Part shown: positions 12,486 through 21,668 of the stretch, one piece after another
Position numbering within the stretch: position 1 is the stretch's first letter
Layout: every line of letters starts with the position of its first letter
Virus record (IMG/VR): IMGVR_UViG_3300043313_001243
Span: 1 to 47,767 of that record
DNA from: a virus
Reading direction: 5' to 3' (one strand)
DNA length: 47,767 nucleotides
Translations under genes and position numbers: made by a program
The notes under the pieces: model-generated
Databases searched by the model: none
What the model saw: only the letters and a program-made list of their open reading frames with translations
Told to the model about the DNA's origin: nothing

Positions 12486-12573
12486 CCAGGGGGCGGCGAT
12501 TTGAACCCGCGTCCTCCGGCCGTCGTCGGTCTCAGACCTAGGCCGGTGCTCTGCCGAGCTGAGCTACCCCTGA
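12486..12573 (-). tRNA. tRNA-like gene with enlarged anticodon loop, identity unclear
   Basis: Minus-strand elements in order: acceptor TCAGGGG, TA, D arm GCTC...GAGC, anticodon stem CCGGC(C)/(G)GCCGG, variable loop AGGAC, T arm GCGGG TTCAAAT CGCCGC with one bulged base, acceptor CCCCTGG. All joints have canonical spacing except the anticodon loop, about 21 nt instead of 7, with an inner GGTC-TGA-GACC hairpin. If T33 follows the stem directly the anticodon would be AGG, but this is uncertain. CCA is not encoded. Could be a degraded tRNA, a tRNA with an insertion, or a tRNA mimic. Confidence 0.5.
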
Positions 12574-12588
12574 ACGCCCGGCGCGGGA

Positions 12589-12882
12589 TCAGGTGATCAG
12601 CCCGGACGGGTACGGCGGTGGCGGTGGCGGCCGGCCGTCGGCGATGTGCCGGCGCAGCTCGCCGATGTAGTCGCCCTGGACGCGGGCCACCCGCTCGAGT
12701 TGGTTGATCCGGCCCCACTGCGCAGCCGTCTCGGTCCGCAGCGCGGCGATGTCCTCCTGGTGCTGGTCGATCATCATCATGCCCGCGTCGGACTTCTGCT
12801 TGCGGGCCGACGCCCGGTAGGTAAACAGGGCGGCGACGATGGCGGCGAGCGCGGCCAGCGCAGCGGTCAGGATCGCTTCCAT
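12589..12882 (-). CDS. Single-TM coiled-coil protein of the lysis region (97 aa)
   Basis: ATG 12882. N-terminal TM segment (ILTAALAALAAIVAALFTYR, about 4-23), basic stop-transfer, then a long helix (MIDQHQEDIAALRTETAAQW, INQLERVARVQGDYIGELRR, about 36-80) and a Pro-rich tail (PPPPPPYPSG). This topology is common for accessory lysis proteins in actinophages, either a second holin/antiholin or a spanin-like component. It overlaps the upstream membrane gene by 16 bases. Confidence 0.65.
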   Translation of the reverse strand: MEAILTAALAALAAIVAALFTYRASARKQKSDAGMMMIDQHQEDIAALRTETAAQWGRINQLERVARVQGDYIGELRRHIADGRPPPPPPYPSGLIT

Positions 12883-13286
12883 CGACGTTCCCTCACCGGT
12901 CGCGGCGGCGGGGCGGGGATGCCACCGGCGATCAGGTACACGAACGCCGCGAACGCCAGCCAGATGGCGGCGATGAAGTACCCGCGCTCGACCTGCCCGC
13001 TCACCCAGCCGATGCCGAGCACCCCGCCCCATAGCACCTTGATCGACACGGCGGCGGTGAACGCCGGGGTGTCGTGGCGCAGGAACGCGTACACCAGGCA
13101 GGTCAGCCCCACCGCAGCCCACGCGGCTGCCCACACCCACAGCGGCGCCATCGTGGCAGGCCACGTGTATGTGGCGGTGATCGGCCGGGGCGGGTTCAGC
13201 AGCGCGAACGCAGACACCGCGTCGAGCAGGAAGAAGAACAGCAGGGCGGCCCCGCGCCTGCCGATGCGCTGCAGTAGCTGCGGCAC
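12867..13286 (-). CDS. Four-TM membrane protein of the lysis region (139 aa)
   Basis: GTG 13286, 5 nt after the endolysin stop; the longer upstream frame overlaps the endolysin gene and is not needed. Hydrophobic segments at about 12-30 (AALLFFFLLDAVSAFALL), 42-66 (MAPLWVWAAAWAAVGLTCLV), 78-98 and 106-126 (FIAAIWLAFAAFVYLIAGG). Located between endolysin and the single-TM protein, so a holin-like or membrane-remodelling function is likely; no family recognised. Confidence 0.6.
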   Translation of the reverse strand: MPQLLQRIGRRGAALLFFFLLDAVSAFALLNPPRPITATYTWPATMAPLWVWAAAWAAVGLTCLVYAFLRHDTPAFTAAVSIKVLWGGVLGIGWVSGQVERGYFIAAIWLAFAAFVYLIAGGIPAPPPRPVRERRWKRS

Positions 13287-13291
13287 CCCGC

Positions 13292-13960
13292 TTAGCTCGC
13301 AGGCGGGGGCGGCGGGGGCACGTCCTGCTCGGCGCGCTCCTGGTCGACGGACCGGTCGATCTCGAACAGCTTGCGGGCGGTGTAGCCGACCGCGTTGCCG
13401 TAGGGCCACTTCTCGGCGCCGACCGGCACCGGGCTCGCCATGATCGCCGCAGCGATCTCCTTCGCCAGCGCCTTCATCTCCAGGGGTGTCATCGGTGCCT
13501 CTCCCACTTCGTCGAGCCGGTAGTCGAAGGTCGTGTTGTTGTCGGCGGCCTGCGTCCAGGCGCCCTCGAAATGGATGTGCTCGGTGTGCGGGCTCGGCCC
13601 GCTGTACGGCTCAGGGTCGTAGCCGGTCCGGACGTGGTAGATCTTCCGGTCATAGATCATGTAGCGCAGCACGGTGGCGACGTTCGGGAGCCGGCGGATG
13701 TGGTCGACGATCTGCTGGGCGGTGGTGCCTTCCTCGCGCAGGTCGTTGTCCATGTCCCACGACCGGACCTCCTGCTTGGTGTCCGGGTCGCCGTTCCATG
13801 CGGGCTTCGACCCGGCGGTGTCGTCCGGGTTGTGCCCGGACGTGCCCAGCGAGTGGATGAGGTTGCCGACCGAGCCGTCGGACTGCTTGTCGCGGTCCGG
13901 CCAGCGGCGATTGACCTGCTCGCGCAGGTTGTTCAGGCCGTCGGTGAGCACCCAGGCCAT
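13292..13960 (-). CDS. Endolysin, probable M15-type peptidase
   Basis: 222 aa, ATG 13960 with AAGGAG upstream. The N-terminal domain has the pattern of M15/VanY-like zinc peptidases: SLGTSGHNPDDTAGSKPAWN (about 37-56), SWDMDNDLREEG (about 67-78) and HTEHIHFEGAW (about 124-134), giving candidate zinc ligands His, Asp and His. These would cleave peptidoglycan stem peptides. The C-terminal part (about 150-222) is helical and ends with Pro residues; it may bind the wall. No signal peptide, so export depends on the holin. First gene of the lysis cassette. Confidence 0.8.
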   Translation of the reverse strand: MAWVLTDGLNNLREQVNRRWPDRDKQSDGSVGNLIHSLGTSGHNPDDTAGSKPAWNGDPDTKQEVRSWDMDNDLREEGTTAQQIVDHIRRLPNVATVLRYMIYDRKIYHVRTGYDPEPYSGPSPHTEHIHFEGAWTQAADNNTTFDYRLDEVGEAPMTPLEMKALAKEIAAAIMASPVPVGAEKWPYGNAVGYTARKLFEIDRSVDQERAEQDVPPPPPPAS

Positions 13961-13975
13961 CGCGTTCTCCTTCCG

Positions 13976-14428
13976 TCAGGCGGCGAGCCGCAGATAGCCG
14001 AGGATCCACAGGTTGCCGGTCGGTGAGACGACCTCGGCCGGGTCGAGCGGCGGCGTGCCGGCGTCGCCCTCGTAGAGGTAGATGTTGGACAGCGCGAGCC
14101 CGACGGACGCGCCGCAGCGCATCCCGGCCCGGGCGAACGTCTCGTCGGTGGCGACAATCAGGCTGACCACGGCGACGGCGCCGACCGCGTGCTGCAGCTC
14201 GAGGTGATCCGGGTACTCGACCAGGCCGGTACAGCCGGACGGCACGTGCGCTGAGTTGGACAGGATCGCCCAGCCGGCGCCGGTGTTGCGGATCGTGCAG
14301 GAGATCAGCGCCAGGCGCTGACCGGCCTCGGTCACGGTCACGTCGGGCTTGCGCAGGACGACGGCGGCGGCAGCCGGGATGGCGAGGAACACGGGCAGGG
14401 CTGCGAGAATGGCCAGGGCGCGGCGCAT
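13976..14428 (-). CDS. Secreted or membrane-anchored hypothetical protein (150 aa)
   Basis: ATG 14428 with GAAGGGG 8 nt upstream. N-terminal hydrophobic stretch after MRR (ALAILAALPVFLAIPAAAAVV, about 4-24) looks like a signal peptide ending near AAA. The remainder is beta-rich (VTVTEAGQRLALISCTIRNT) with three Cys. It lies between the tail hub gene and the endolysin. Could be a virion-associated or wall-targeted lysis accessory. Family unknown. Confidence 0.6.
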   Translation of the reverse strand: MRRALAILAALPVFLAIPAAAAVVLRKPDVTVTEAGQRLALISCTIRNTGAGWAILSNSAHVPSGCTGLVEYPDHLELQHAVGAVAVVSLIVATDETFARAGMRCGASVGLALSNIYLYEGDAGTPPLDPAEVVSPTGNLWILGYLRLAA

Positions 14429-14454
14429 GATGGCCCCTTCAGGTGAGTAGGCCG

Positions 14455-16089
14455 CTACCTGCGGCGGGTGATGGGGCGGCGGGCCAGCGCCGCCACCGCA
14501 CGCGCCATCGACGGCGCGTACGAATCCAGCTCGAGCGTCGCTTCCGCCTCGGCCGCGGAGTACGTAGTCCCGGCGACGCGGAACACGGTCACGCCGTCAC
14601 GGCCGGACTGGTTGAGCGAGTCGGGGTAGGGCTGCACGCCCCGGACCCGGATCAGGTTCCCGGCGCGCAACTGCCAGGGCATCACCATGCGGCCGGTCAG
14701 GTGGTCGACGATCGGCCGGCGAACGGTGAGGCGGCCTGCGTTGACCGGTTGCCGGTGCTCAGCGAGGAACTGGTCACCGGCCTGAATGGCGTTGGCCGAA
14801 CTGGCGGCGTCGTCGCCCAGGTCGATGAACGAGGTGCGGGTGAGGCCTGCGGCGGTCAGCGCGGGCACGGTCGAGGTGCGGGTCGTGATGCGGATCTTGT
14901 TGTTCATGTCGCGCCACCTGATCACGACCTTGTTGAACAGGGTGTTGCCCGACTCCTGGGTGGAGAAGCCGTCGATGACGTCGGCCTCGTACCGCACGGT
15001 GCTGGGCCAGGGCAGCCACTCGAAGCGGAACTTCGAGTTCAGCGGATTCGATTCCCACAGGTGCCAGGTGTAGCCCGGCTCGAAAACCTGCAGATCCTCG
15101 AGGACTTTCGCCGGCGTGACGCCGTCGGAGTAGGCCAGCTGCTCGATCGCGTACGTCGTCGCCGTGATCGTGGCGTTCGCGCCGTCGACGGTGGCGGTGA
15201 GGATCCGGCCGAGCAGGTCCGCGACGACCGTCGACGCGAGGATCGTCTGATCCGACACGGTGTAGCCGGAGGTCTTCTTCGTGCCGTCGGCGTTGTAGGT
15301 GATCGCCCGGACGCAGATGTTCTTGAACGCCGCCCAGACGGTACCGCCGGTGCCGGTCGAGGACGCACCACCCGCCCATTTGAGTTGCAGCAGCGGCCGA
15401 GCGTCGCCGAGGGGGAAGCTGGTGCCGACCAGGGCGACGCTGCCCCCGCCGCCCGCGGTGTTCGCGTTGTTCGCGCGGACCTGGGTCGCGCCGGAGGAGT
15501 AGCCGACGAGGTCCCAGAGGGCGTTGGTCAGGCCCGCATCCCAGCTGTAGTCGAAGACGGCCAGCTCCTGCCCGGCCTCCTCCAGTCCGTAGTAGCCCGC
15601 AGTGCACGCCGCGCCGAGGGTCACGTCCATCGTCGGGAACGAGTTGACCAGCGCGGGGCTGCCGTCCGACGGCGCCTCACCGGCGTTCACCGTCGCGATC
15701 TGCCGCTCGCCGGTCGCCGTCCTGGCTTTGATCCACGGGTCGAAGCGGCGGTCGATGTAGACGAGCAGCCGGGTGTCGTCCTGCAAGTGGGCCGAGCCGC
15801 CGAATGCAGCGAGCTGGTAGGTCTGCCCGGTGTCACCGGCGGTCCGCCCGGGGTCCTGCAGCCTGCCCTCCCACACCGTCTCGGCGGTGCGGCCGTCGTA
15901 CACGTACACCCGGCCGAACTGGGCGACCTCGCCGGGCGTGAACGAGATCGGCCGGTACAGGGTCAGTGTGCAGTTGGTGTACCCGCCCGGCGACGCCGAG
16001 CCGAAGGTCAGGTCGCTGACCTCGGCGGTGATGTGCATGTCCCGCAGCGACGTCTTCAGCCGCACCGACAGCGGCACCCGCAGGCTCAC
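14455..16089 (-). CDS. Tail hub / minor tail protein (544 aa)
   Basis: GTG 16089 in a GTGA overlap with the previous gene. The N-terminal half is beta-rich with the phrases GEVAQFGRVYVYDGRTAETV and WEGRLQDPGRTAGDTGQTYQ, typical of the phage baseplate hub proteins (ReqiPepy6 Gp37-like group) that follow the distal tail protein in actinophages. A Gly/Ala-rich segment occurs at about 220-260. The C-terminal part (RPIVDHLTGRMVMPWQLRAG, then GNLIRVRGVQ) resembles the hub OB-like region. Expected to cap the tail tube and bind receptor-binding modules. Confidence 0.7.
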   Translation of the reverse strand: MSLRVPLSVRLKTSLRDMHITAEVSDLTFGSASPGGYTNCTLTLYRPISFTPGEVAQFGRVYVYDGRTAETVWEGRLQDPGRTAGDTGQTYQLAAFGGSAHLQDDTRLLVYIDRRFDPWIKARTATGERQIATVNAGEAPSDGSPALVNSFPTMDVTLGAACTAGYYGLEEAGQELAVFDYSWDAGLTNALWDLVGYSSGATQVRANNANTAGGGGSVALVGTSFPLGDARPLLQLKWAGGASSTGTGGTVWAAFKNICVRAITYNADGTKKTSGYTVSDQTILASTVVADLLGRILTATVDGANATITATTYAIEQLAYSDGVTPAKVLEDLQVFEPGYTWHLWESNPLNSKFRFEWLPWPSTVRYEADVIDGFSTQESGNTLFNKVVIRWRDMNNKIRITTRTSTVPALTAAGLTRTSFIDLGDDAASSANAIQAGDQFLAEHRQPVNAGRLTVRRPIVDHLTGRMVMPWQLRAGNLIRVRGVQPYPDSLNQSGRDGVTVFRVAGTTYSAAEAEATLELDSYAPSMARAVAALARRPITRRR

Positions 16090-17999
16090 GACGACACCGG
16101 CCGCACCGGCGACAGGTAGCGCGGGAAGTACGACGGGGTCACGGTGATCGATCCGGCGATGTCGTCGCCGGCGCCGGTGATCGCGGTGCCCGTGCCGGTG
16201 TCGCGGGCGACGAAGATCCGGTTGGTGCGCCCGGGGCTGACCATCAGGCCCTGACCGGCGATCTCCACCGCCTCGGTCGAGATGACCTGGCCGGCCGCAC
16301 CGCGCCCGTACGCGGCCGGGCTGGTGCCGCCCACCGCCATGTAGTCCACCACGGTCGGGCCTCCGGCCGCGGCGGGCCACGTGATCATTTCGAGGGTGTC
16401 GTCGGCGGGGACGAACAGCAGTAGGTCGACGTCCAGGCTGCCGGCGCCGGACACCCGCTGCGCGTCGAAGGCCACGAACAGGCCCTCGGCGGCGATCTCC
16501 ACCCCCGACGGGCCGCGATAGACGGGGTCGTAGTCGACGGGCACCTGGATGACGTCCAGCTCGACGTACTTGATCGTCGGCGTGCTGGGCCCGGTGTCGG
16601 CCGGCAGGCGCACCGTCGTGCCGGTGCGCTGCACGTCGATGCCGCCCCAGCGCAGCCGCACGTCGATGACGTCGGTGGAGGTGTTCTGCCGCACCCGGGC
16701 CAGCACCCGGTAGGTGCCGCGGGCGTCGATGCTCGCCGACGGCGGGAAGGTGCCCGACAGCCGCTGCGTCATCGACGTCGACGCGACAAACGTGGTCCGG
16801 CTGAAGTTGTTACCGGCCGGGCCGGACATCAGCGCCGAGTTCGGCTGCGTGGTGGTCACCGCGCCCTGGGTCATGTCCTCGGCCTGCAACACGATCGGCA
16901 ACGCCGACGGGGTGCCGCGCCGGCGGACGGCGAGCATCGTGCGGCGGCGTCCGGTGGCCACCACCCCACCGGAGGCGATCTGCAGGTGCAGGGGCGTCTC
17001 GACGTCGCCTTTCGGGCTGGCCACGTCGAAGCACATGCCGCCGAGGTCACCGGCCCGCCGGATCCGAGCCTCGTCGATGTGCAGGGTGTTGCCCGCGGGC
17101 GGCGTGCCCGTCATCGCCACGGTCAGCCCGATCCGGCCGGTCAGGGCCGGGCTTGTGCCGCCGGCCTGGATCAGGGTCCAGGTGTTCAGCGTGACCGCCG
17201 AGCTTTGGATCGTGTTGGAGATGAACCCGTCGGCGGCGGTGTAGTAGTCGATGCGGACTTCGACGTTGCGGGACGCCGCGCAGCGCACCCATACCGACGC
17301 CCGGTATGCCGTGGCCGGGGTCGCGCCGGTCAGGTGCGGGTTGGTCTCCGTCTGCGCCGTCCCGCTGACGCCGTTCGGGGTGAGCAGGCCCGACGCGGCG
17401 CCCTCATGGAACTGCGCCGTCGACCTGACGAACGTGCCGCCGGTGGCGACCCAGCCGGACACGTCCGTCTCGAAGTACGGGTTCGGGTTGAGCGTCGTGC
17501 CCTCGACCGGGTCGTTGTACACGGTCACCGCGGACAGGGTTTCCTCGATGCCGTACGCGAACGGCTCGGCGAGCAGCGAGATGGTGGCCTCGCGGTTCAC
17601 CGGATCCCAGTCGATGGCATCCGGGCCCGAACGGTACGTCCGGAAGAACACCGGCGCGCTCGTGCCTGCCTGCAGTCGCAGGATATTCGACGGCCGGTCC
17701 AGCTCCCGCATGAGCAGCTGCATCTGGGCCGCGCCCGGATCGGCGGCCGTTTGCACACCGCCGGACAGCAGTTGCAGCTTCAGGAAGATCGTCCGGTTGT
17801 CGTATGCGGCGCTGGTCGGGATTCCCCCGTCGCCCATCAGTGACTGGGGGATCGCACGGCGCAGCGGCGGCGGATCGAACCGGGACGCATCGCGCAGATT
17901 CCACGGGCCGCGGGTGCCCTGGTGCACGTCCAGTCGGACCGCCGGCGAGGCGGTGATCGAGTCGACGAACGCCAGCTGCCACTTCTCGACGGCGGTCAC
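16086..17999 (-). CDS. Distal tail-type protein with carbohydrate-binding module (637 aa)
   Basis: GTG 17999 overlaps the tape-measure stop in GTGA. The N-terminal region (1-160) fits a Dit-type hub ring protein. A module beginning NPNPYFETDVSGWVATGGTF (about 170) and running to about 320 (LHIDEARIRR) has the jelly-roll pattern of CBM4/9-like carbohydrate-binding domains. A second beta-rich region (about 370-540, SRTTFVASTSMTQRLSGTFP... LDVDLLLFVP) follows. Order TMP - Dit - hub is standard. The binding module suggests recognition of a cell-wall or capsule glycan. Confidence 0.75.
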   Translation of the reverse strand: MTAVEKWQLAFVDSITASPAVRLDVHQGTRGPWNLRDASRFDPPPLRRAIPQSLMGDGGIPTSAAYDNRTIFLKLQLLSGGVQTAADPGAAQMQLLMRELDRPSNILRLQAGTSAPVFFRTYRSGPDAIDWDPVNREATISLLAEPFAYGIEETLSAVTVYNDPVEGTTLNPNPYFETDVSGWVATGGTFVRSTAQFHEGAASGLLTPNGVSGTAQTETNPHLTGATPATAYRASVWVRCAASRNVEVRIDYYTAADGFISNTIQSSAVTLNTWTLIQAGGTSPALTGRIGLTVAMTGTPPAGNTLHIDEARIRRAGDLGGMCFDVASPKGDVETPLHLQIASGGVVATGRRRTMLAVRRRGTPSALPIVLQAEDMTQGAVTTTQPNSALMSGPAGNNFSRTTFVASTSMTQRLSGTFPPSASIDARGTYRVLARVRQNTSTDVIDVRLRWGGIDVQRTGTTVRLPADTGPSTPTIKYVELDVIQVPVDYDPVYRGPSGVEIAAEGLFVAFDAQRVSGAGSLDVDLLLFVPADDTLEMITWPAAAGGPTVVDYMAVGGTSPAAYGRGAAGQVISTEAVEIAGQGLMVSPGRTNRIFVARDTGTGTAITGAGDDIAGSITVTPSYFPRYLSPVRPVSS

Positions 18000-20900
18000 G
18001 CGAACCCCCTAAGAATGTGGTCGAACGATGCGCCCAGGCGCCGGTTGACTTCGGCGGCGATCTGCTGCGGCGACTGGTTGGCGCCCTGGATGACGATGGT
18101 CGGCGCGACCGTCACCTGGTTGACGACGGTCCTGCCGCCGCCGGCCGAGGCCATCGGCTGGGCGATGCCCGGCGTGACCGTCTCGGGCCGGCCGCCCTCG
18201 CCGAACTCGTAGGTGGCGCCGGACGCGCCGACGCCGAACACCGGCTCGCGGATCACACCGCCGTTGGCCATGGCCACGTGCACGTGATTTCTGTGCTGCT
18301 GCATCAATGTGTTGTTGAAGCTGCCCTTGTTGCGGCCGCGGGTGTAGGCGTAGTCGCGGTGCTTCGTCCGGTGGATCAGCTCGAGGGGACGCTTCGACGC
18401 GAGGAACGTGGCGAGGGCGTCCTGGTTGTAGCCCATCCAGTCGACGGCGCGACCGGAACCGTGCCAGAGCGGGTCACCCGCTCTGTAGCCGTTGCCAAAA
18501 CTGCCGGACAGCGGGCCGGTGGACTTGATGAGGCGGACCACGTCGCGCCAGACGCCGGAGTCGCCGCGCTGCGCGCTCGGTGAGGACGGCCAGTTGCCGA
18601 ACGACGGGGCCACCTTCGACAGCGCCTCCGCCATCGTGATGACCTTCGTCATGCTGGCGTTGACCCGGAACGGCATGGTGGCGACCCGACCGCCGCCGGC
18701 GTACCCGGGCAGCTGCCCAGTGGCGTGCACCTCGTCGAGGAAGCCCGGCGCCTGACGGTCGATCTTCCGGACCGTCTTGGCGTTGAACACCATCTCCTGG
18801 CCGTGCACGATGCCGGCCGGCTCGTGCTCGCCCATGTTGCCGGTGCGGCCACCGGCGCGGAATCCGCTCGCGTTCTTGTTGAACGCGGAGTTCGCGGCGC
18901 TGATGGAGATGCCCTTCTGGGCGGCCTGCTGTGCGACGAGGAGCTTCTTCAGCCGGGCGTACGCGGCTGCGTCGCCGGTGACTGTGACCTTGGTGTTGAC
19001 CTTGCCGGGGATGTCCTCGTACTTGCCGATGAGCTTCTGGACCTCTTTGCGGGTGAAGCCCATCTTCTCGGCGGTCTTGCCCAGCGTGCCGATCTGGTTG
19101 CGGTACTTCTTGTCCGCGTCGTCGACCGACATGCCGTTGCGGATGTTCGCCTCACGCTGATCCTTGATGCTCTTGATCAGATCCAGCACTGAGGAGCGGT
19201 TCTTGCGGCCTGCTTCCGAGTTGGCCGACAGCGTCTTCGTGCCGCTCTTCAACTCCTTGTTGGTGGCGGCCAGCGTCTCCTGGTAGTTCATGGCCGCCTG
19301 ATCGGCGGACATGTACCTGTCGAACAGGTCGTCGAAGGCCTTCTCGACCGCCTCGGCGGCCTCCTTCTCCTTCTCGAGCTGCTCCGTCGTCTTGCCGGTC
19401 TGCGCGGCCAGCTGACCCTGCGCGCCGGCGCTGCTGTGCGCGGTCTCCTGCAGCTTGGTCATCGCCGCTGACGTCTGCGGCAGCAACTGCTGCAGCTGCT
19501 GGGTGTCCAGGCCGGACTTGAGCAGGATCTCGTTCCAGAGCTCGCCGGCCTTCTTTGCGTCCTTCTGCGTCGCGATGAACGCGGTGAACGACTCGTCGAG
19601 GGCCCGCATCTTGTCTGTGGCGTCGTTGAAGCTGGTCCCGGTCAGGGACTCGTTCATCGAGTCGACGACGGACGAGACGCCGGGGACGGCGCTGGTCAGG
19701 TCGTTGAGCTGCTTCCAGAAGCCGTGCGTGGCAGCCTCGGCGGACCCGGCGATCAGCGACAGATCCTCGAGGTTGGCACCGAACTCGTCGGTGATCCCCT
19801 GGGTCATCTTGCCGGTGGTGGAGTAGTCCTGCAGGGCGGCGGTCAGCTTGTCGACGTTCACCGCCGAGTTGCCCAGCTGGTCGAAGACGGCGCCGGCGAC
19901 CTCGAGTCCGACGAACGCGACCGCGGCCCGACCGGCCCACTTCGACGCCGCCTGCAGCCCGACCGCCGCCTTCGCGCCGGCTGGGCCGACCGCGTTCAGC
20001 TCGGTGACGGTCGCCGCGATCGCGGTCCGGGCCTTCACCCAGGCGACACCGGCCAGCGTCAGCGCGCCGCCGACCGCGGCCATCACGGTCAGCGTGCCTG
20101 TGAGTGCCGGCGGCAGTTGGCCGACAGTCCCGACGAATGCGTCCGCGGACTTGGTGAGCACCCGCAGGCCCTCGGTGAGGCCGCCGCCGGCCTGGATCGC
20201 CTGCGTCTCCAGCGAGCCCTTGAGTCGCTCGAGGTCGCCGGCGAGGTTGTCGGTCTTCATCGCCGCGGTCTCGGCGGCGTAGCCGGCGTCGTTCGTCTTG
20301 TCGATCCACGCCTGGATCCCGTCGGCGCCCTGCTCATACAGGATGTTCGCGGCGCGGGTGGCGTCGGAACCGAAGATCTGCGCCATGGCGTTGGCGCGCA
20401 GCTCCGGGGTCAGCTTGGACAGCTGCGTCTTCAGCTGCCCGGCTAGCGCGGTGATGCCGATGAAGTTGCCCTGGACGTCGTAGGCGGACACGCCCAGGTC
20501 GTCCATCAGCTCCTTGGTCTTGCCCGACGGTGCCTGCAGCGCCTGCAGCATCGTCTTGAAACTGGTACCCGCGTCGGAGCCGATCAGCCCGGCCGAGGCG
20601 AACGCGGCCAGCGTGCCGGTGGTGTCCTCGATGCTCAGCCCTGTACCGGCGGCGATGAGACCGGCCTGGTTCAGGGCGGCGGACATGTCCTGCACCGAGC
20701 CCTGCGCCTTACCCGCCGCAGCCGACAGCAGGTCCGCGACGTGCGGAACGTCCTGGCCCTTGAGCTTGAACTGGGTCAGGGCGGATGCTGCGGTCTCCGC
20801 GGCCTGGCCGACGTCGAGCTGCCCGGCCGCCGCCAGGTCGAGGGCGCCCTTCAGGCCACCACCGAGGATGTCGGCGGTGGAGACGCCCGCCTTGGCCAGC

Positions 20901-21244
20901 TCCTCGACACCCTTGGCCGCCTCGGTCGCTGAGAACTGGGTGTCCTTGCCCGCCTTCAGCGACGCCTGCCGCAGCGCGTCGATCTCGGCGGAGCTGGCGT
21001 GCGTGGCCGCCTTCACCGACGACATCTGCTTCTCGAAGTCCATCGAGAACTTCACGGCCATGCCGGCGGCGCCGACCAGGCCCAGACCGAGGCCGGTCGC
21101 GGCGCCGGTCAGCTTGTCGAGGTTGCCCTTCTTGTCGGCCGCCTGCAGCTCGTGGGTCAGGCCTTTGACGTCGTTGCTGGCGCCCTGCACGCTGCGCCGG
21201 AACTGGGTGGCGTCGGCCATGAGCTTGACGGAGACGGTGCGCAC
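17996..21244 (-). CDS. Tail tape measure protein with C-terminal peptidase-like domain
   Basis: 1082 aa, GTG 21244. Residues about 55-380 show the TP901-type tape-measure core (FEKQMSSVKAATHASSAEID, LRQASLKAGKDTQFSATEAA, GVEELAKAGVSTADILGG). Two hydrophobic stretches at about 370-450 (LTVMAAVGGALTLAGVAWVK, AVAFVGLEVAGAVFDQL) could help membrane passage. A Lys/Glu coiled coil lies at about 600-640. The C-terminal domain (about 880-1010) with GSGRAVDWMGYNQDALATFL and HRNHVHVAMANGG resembles D-Ala-D-Ala carboxypeptidase/M15-type peptidases. The protein sets tail length and probably digests peptidoglycan during injection. Preceded by frameshifted chaperone genes. Confidence 0.9.
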   Translation of the reverse strand: MRTVSVKLMADATQFRRSVQGASNDVKGLTHELQAADKKGNLDKLTGAATGLGLGLVGAAGMAVKFSMDFEKQMSSVKAATHASSAEIDALRQASLKAGKDTQFSATEAAKGVEELAKAGVSTADILGGGLKGALDLAAAGQLDVGQAAETAASALTQFKLKGQDVPHVADLLSAAAGKAQGSVQDMSAALNQAGLIAAGTGLSIEDTTGTLAAFASAGLIGSDAGTSFKTMLQALQAPSGKTKELMDDLGVSAYDVQGNFIGITALAGQLKTQLSKLTPELRANAMAQIFGSDATRAANILYEQGADGIQAWIDKTNDAGYAAETAAMKTDNLAGDLERLKGSLETQAIQAGGGLTEGLRVLTKSADAFVGTVGQLPPALTGTLTVMAAVGGALTLAGVAWVKARTAIAATVTELNAVGPAGAKAAVGLQAASKWAGRAAVAFVGLEVAGAVFDQLGNSAVNVDKLTAALQDYSTTGKMTQGITDEFGANLEDLSLIAGSAEAATHGFWKQLNDLTSAVPGVSSVVDSMNESLTGTSFNDATDKMRALDESFTAFIATQKDAKKAGELWNEILLKSGLDTQQLQQLLPQTSAAMTKLQETAHSSAGAQGQLAAQTGKTTEQLEKEKEAAEAVEKAFDDLFDRYMSADQAAMNYQETLAATNKELKSGTKTLSANSEAGRKNRSSVLDLIKSIKDQREANIRNGMSVDDADKKYRNQIGTLGKTAEKMGFTRKEVQKLIGKYEDIPGKVNTKVTVTGDAAAYARLKKLLVAQQAAQKGISISAANSAFNKNASGFRAGGRTGNMGEHEPAGIVHGQEMVFNAKTVRKIDRQAPGFLDEVHATGQLPGYAGGGRVATMPFRVNASMTKVITMAEALSKVAPSFGNWPSSPSAQRGDSGVWRDVVRLIKSTGPLSGSFGNGYRAGDPLWHGSGRAVDWMGYNQDALATFLASKRPLELIHRTKHRDYAYTRGRNKGSFNNTLMQQHRNHVHVAMANGGVIREPVFGVGASGATYEFGEGGRPETVTPGIAQPMASAGGGRTVVNQVTVAPTIVIQGANQSPQQIAAEVNRRLGASFDHILRGFA

Positions 21245-21248
21245 CCGG

Positions 21249-21668
21249 TCACCCCTTCTCTTGCATGGAGATGGCCCAGAACCCGGCGCTGTTGTCCTTC
21301 TTGCGGTCGGCGTCGGCCTTCTGCGCCTCGACCAGCGCGGCCCGCGCCCGGCAGGTGGTGTGCGTGGCGTCGAACTCGGGGCCCGTCTCCCACCGCGAGG
21401 TTGTGTCGGCGGCCAGGTAGCCGCAGCCGCACGGGCACAGCAGCGACTGCCGGTAATCGGCGAGGGCCAGCTGCTCGGCGCGGTCCTGCTCGGTCCACTC
21501 CGGCTCGCGGGTCGTCACCGACCGGACGAGGCGGCCGGCGGCGTCGTACTCGTACTCGGTCGTCTCGCGCGGCTCCCGGCCGTCGAACCTCGACCCCGGG
21601 ATACGCAGCCGGTCCGCCGCCTCTACTCGCCGGCGGAACTCCGCTTCGCCAGCGATGCGGCGAGCGAG
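21249..21668 (-). CDS. gpT part of tail assembly chaperone, made by -1 frameshift
   Basis: 139 codons open in the -1 frame from the slippery site to TGA 21249. The sequence after slippage, LARRIAGEAEFRRRVEAADR then LRIPGSRFDGREPRETT, is protein-like without a start codon, as expected of the T part of a lambda G-GT type pair. A Cys cluster CPCGCGYLAADTT and later TTCRARAAL could bind zinc. The fusion protein would span 21249-22234. Together G and GT chaperone tail tube and tape measure assembly; the T part binds the major tail protein. Confidence 0.85.
   Translation of the reverse strand, partial: LARRIAGEAEFRRRVEAADRLRIPGSRFDGREPRETTEYEYDAAGRLVRSVTTREPEWTEQDRAEQLALADYRQSLLCPCGCGYLAADTTSRWETGPEFDATHTTCRARAALVEAQKADADRKKDNSAGFWAISMQEKG

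Noticed and set aside
12377-12718. N-terminal extension of the holin frame up to 12718
   Set aside because: It runs through the tRNA-like gene and the AT-rich palindrome; a good ribosome site supports ATG 12376.
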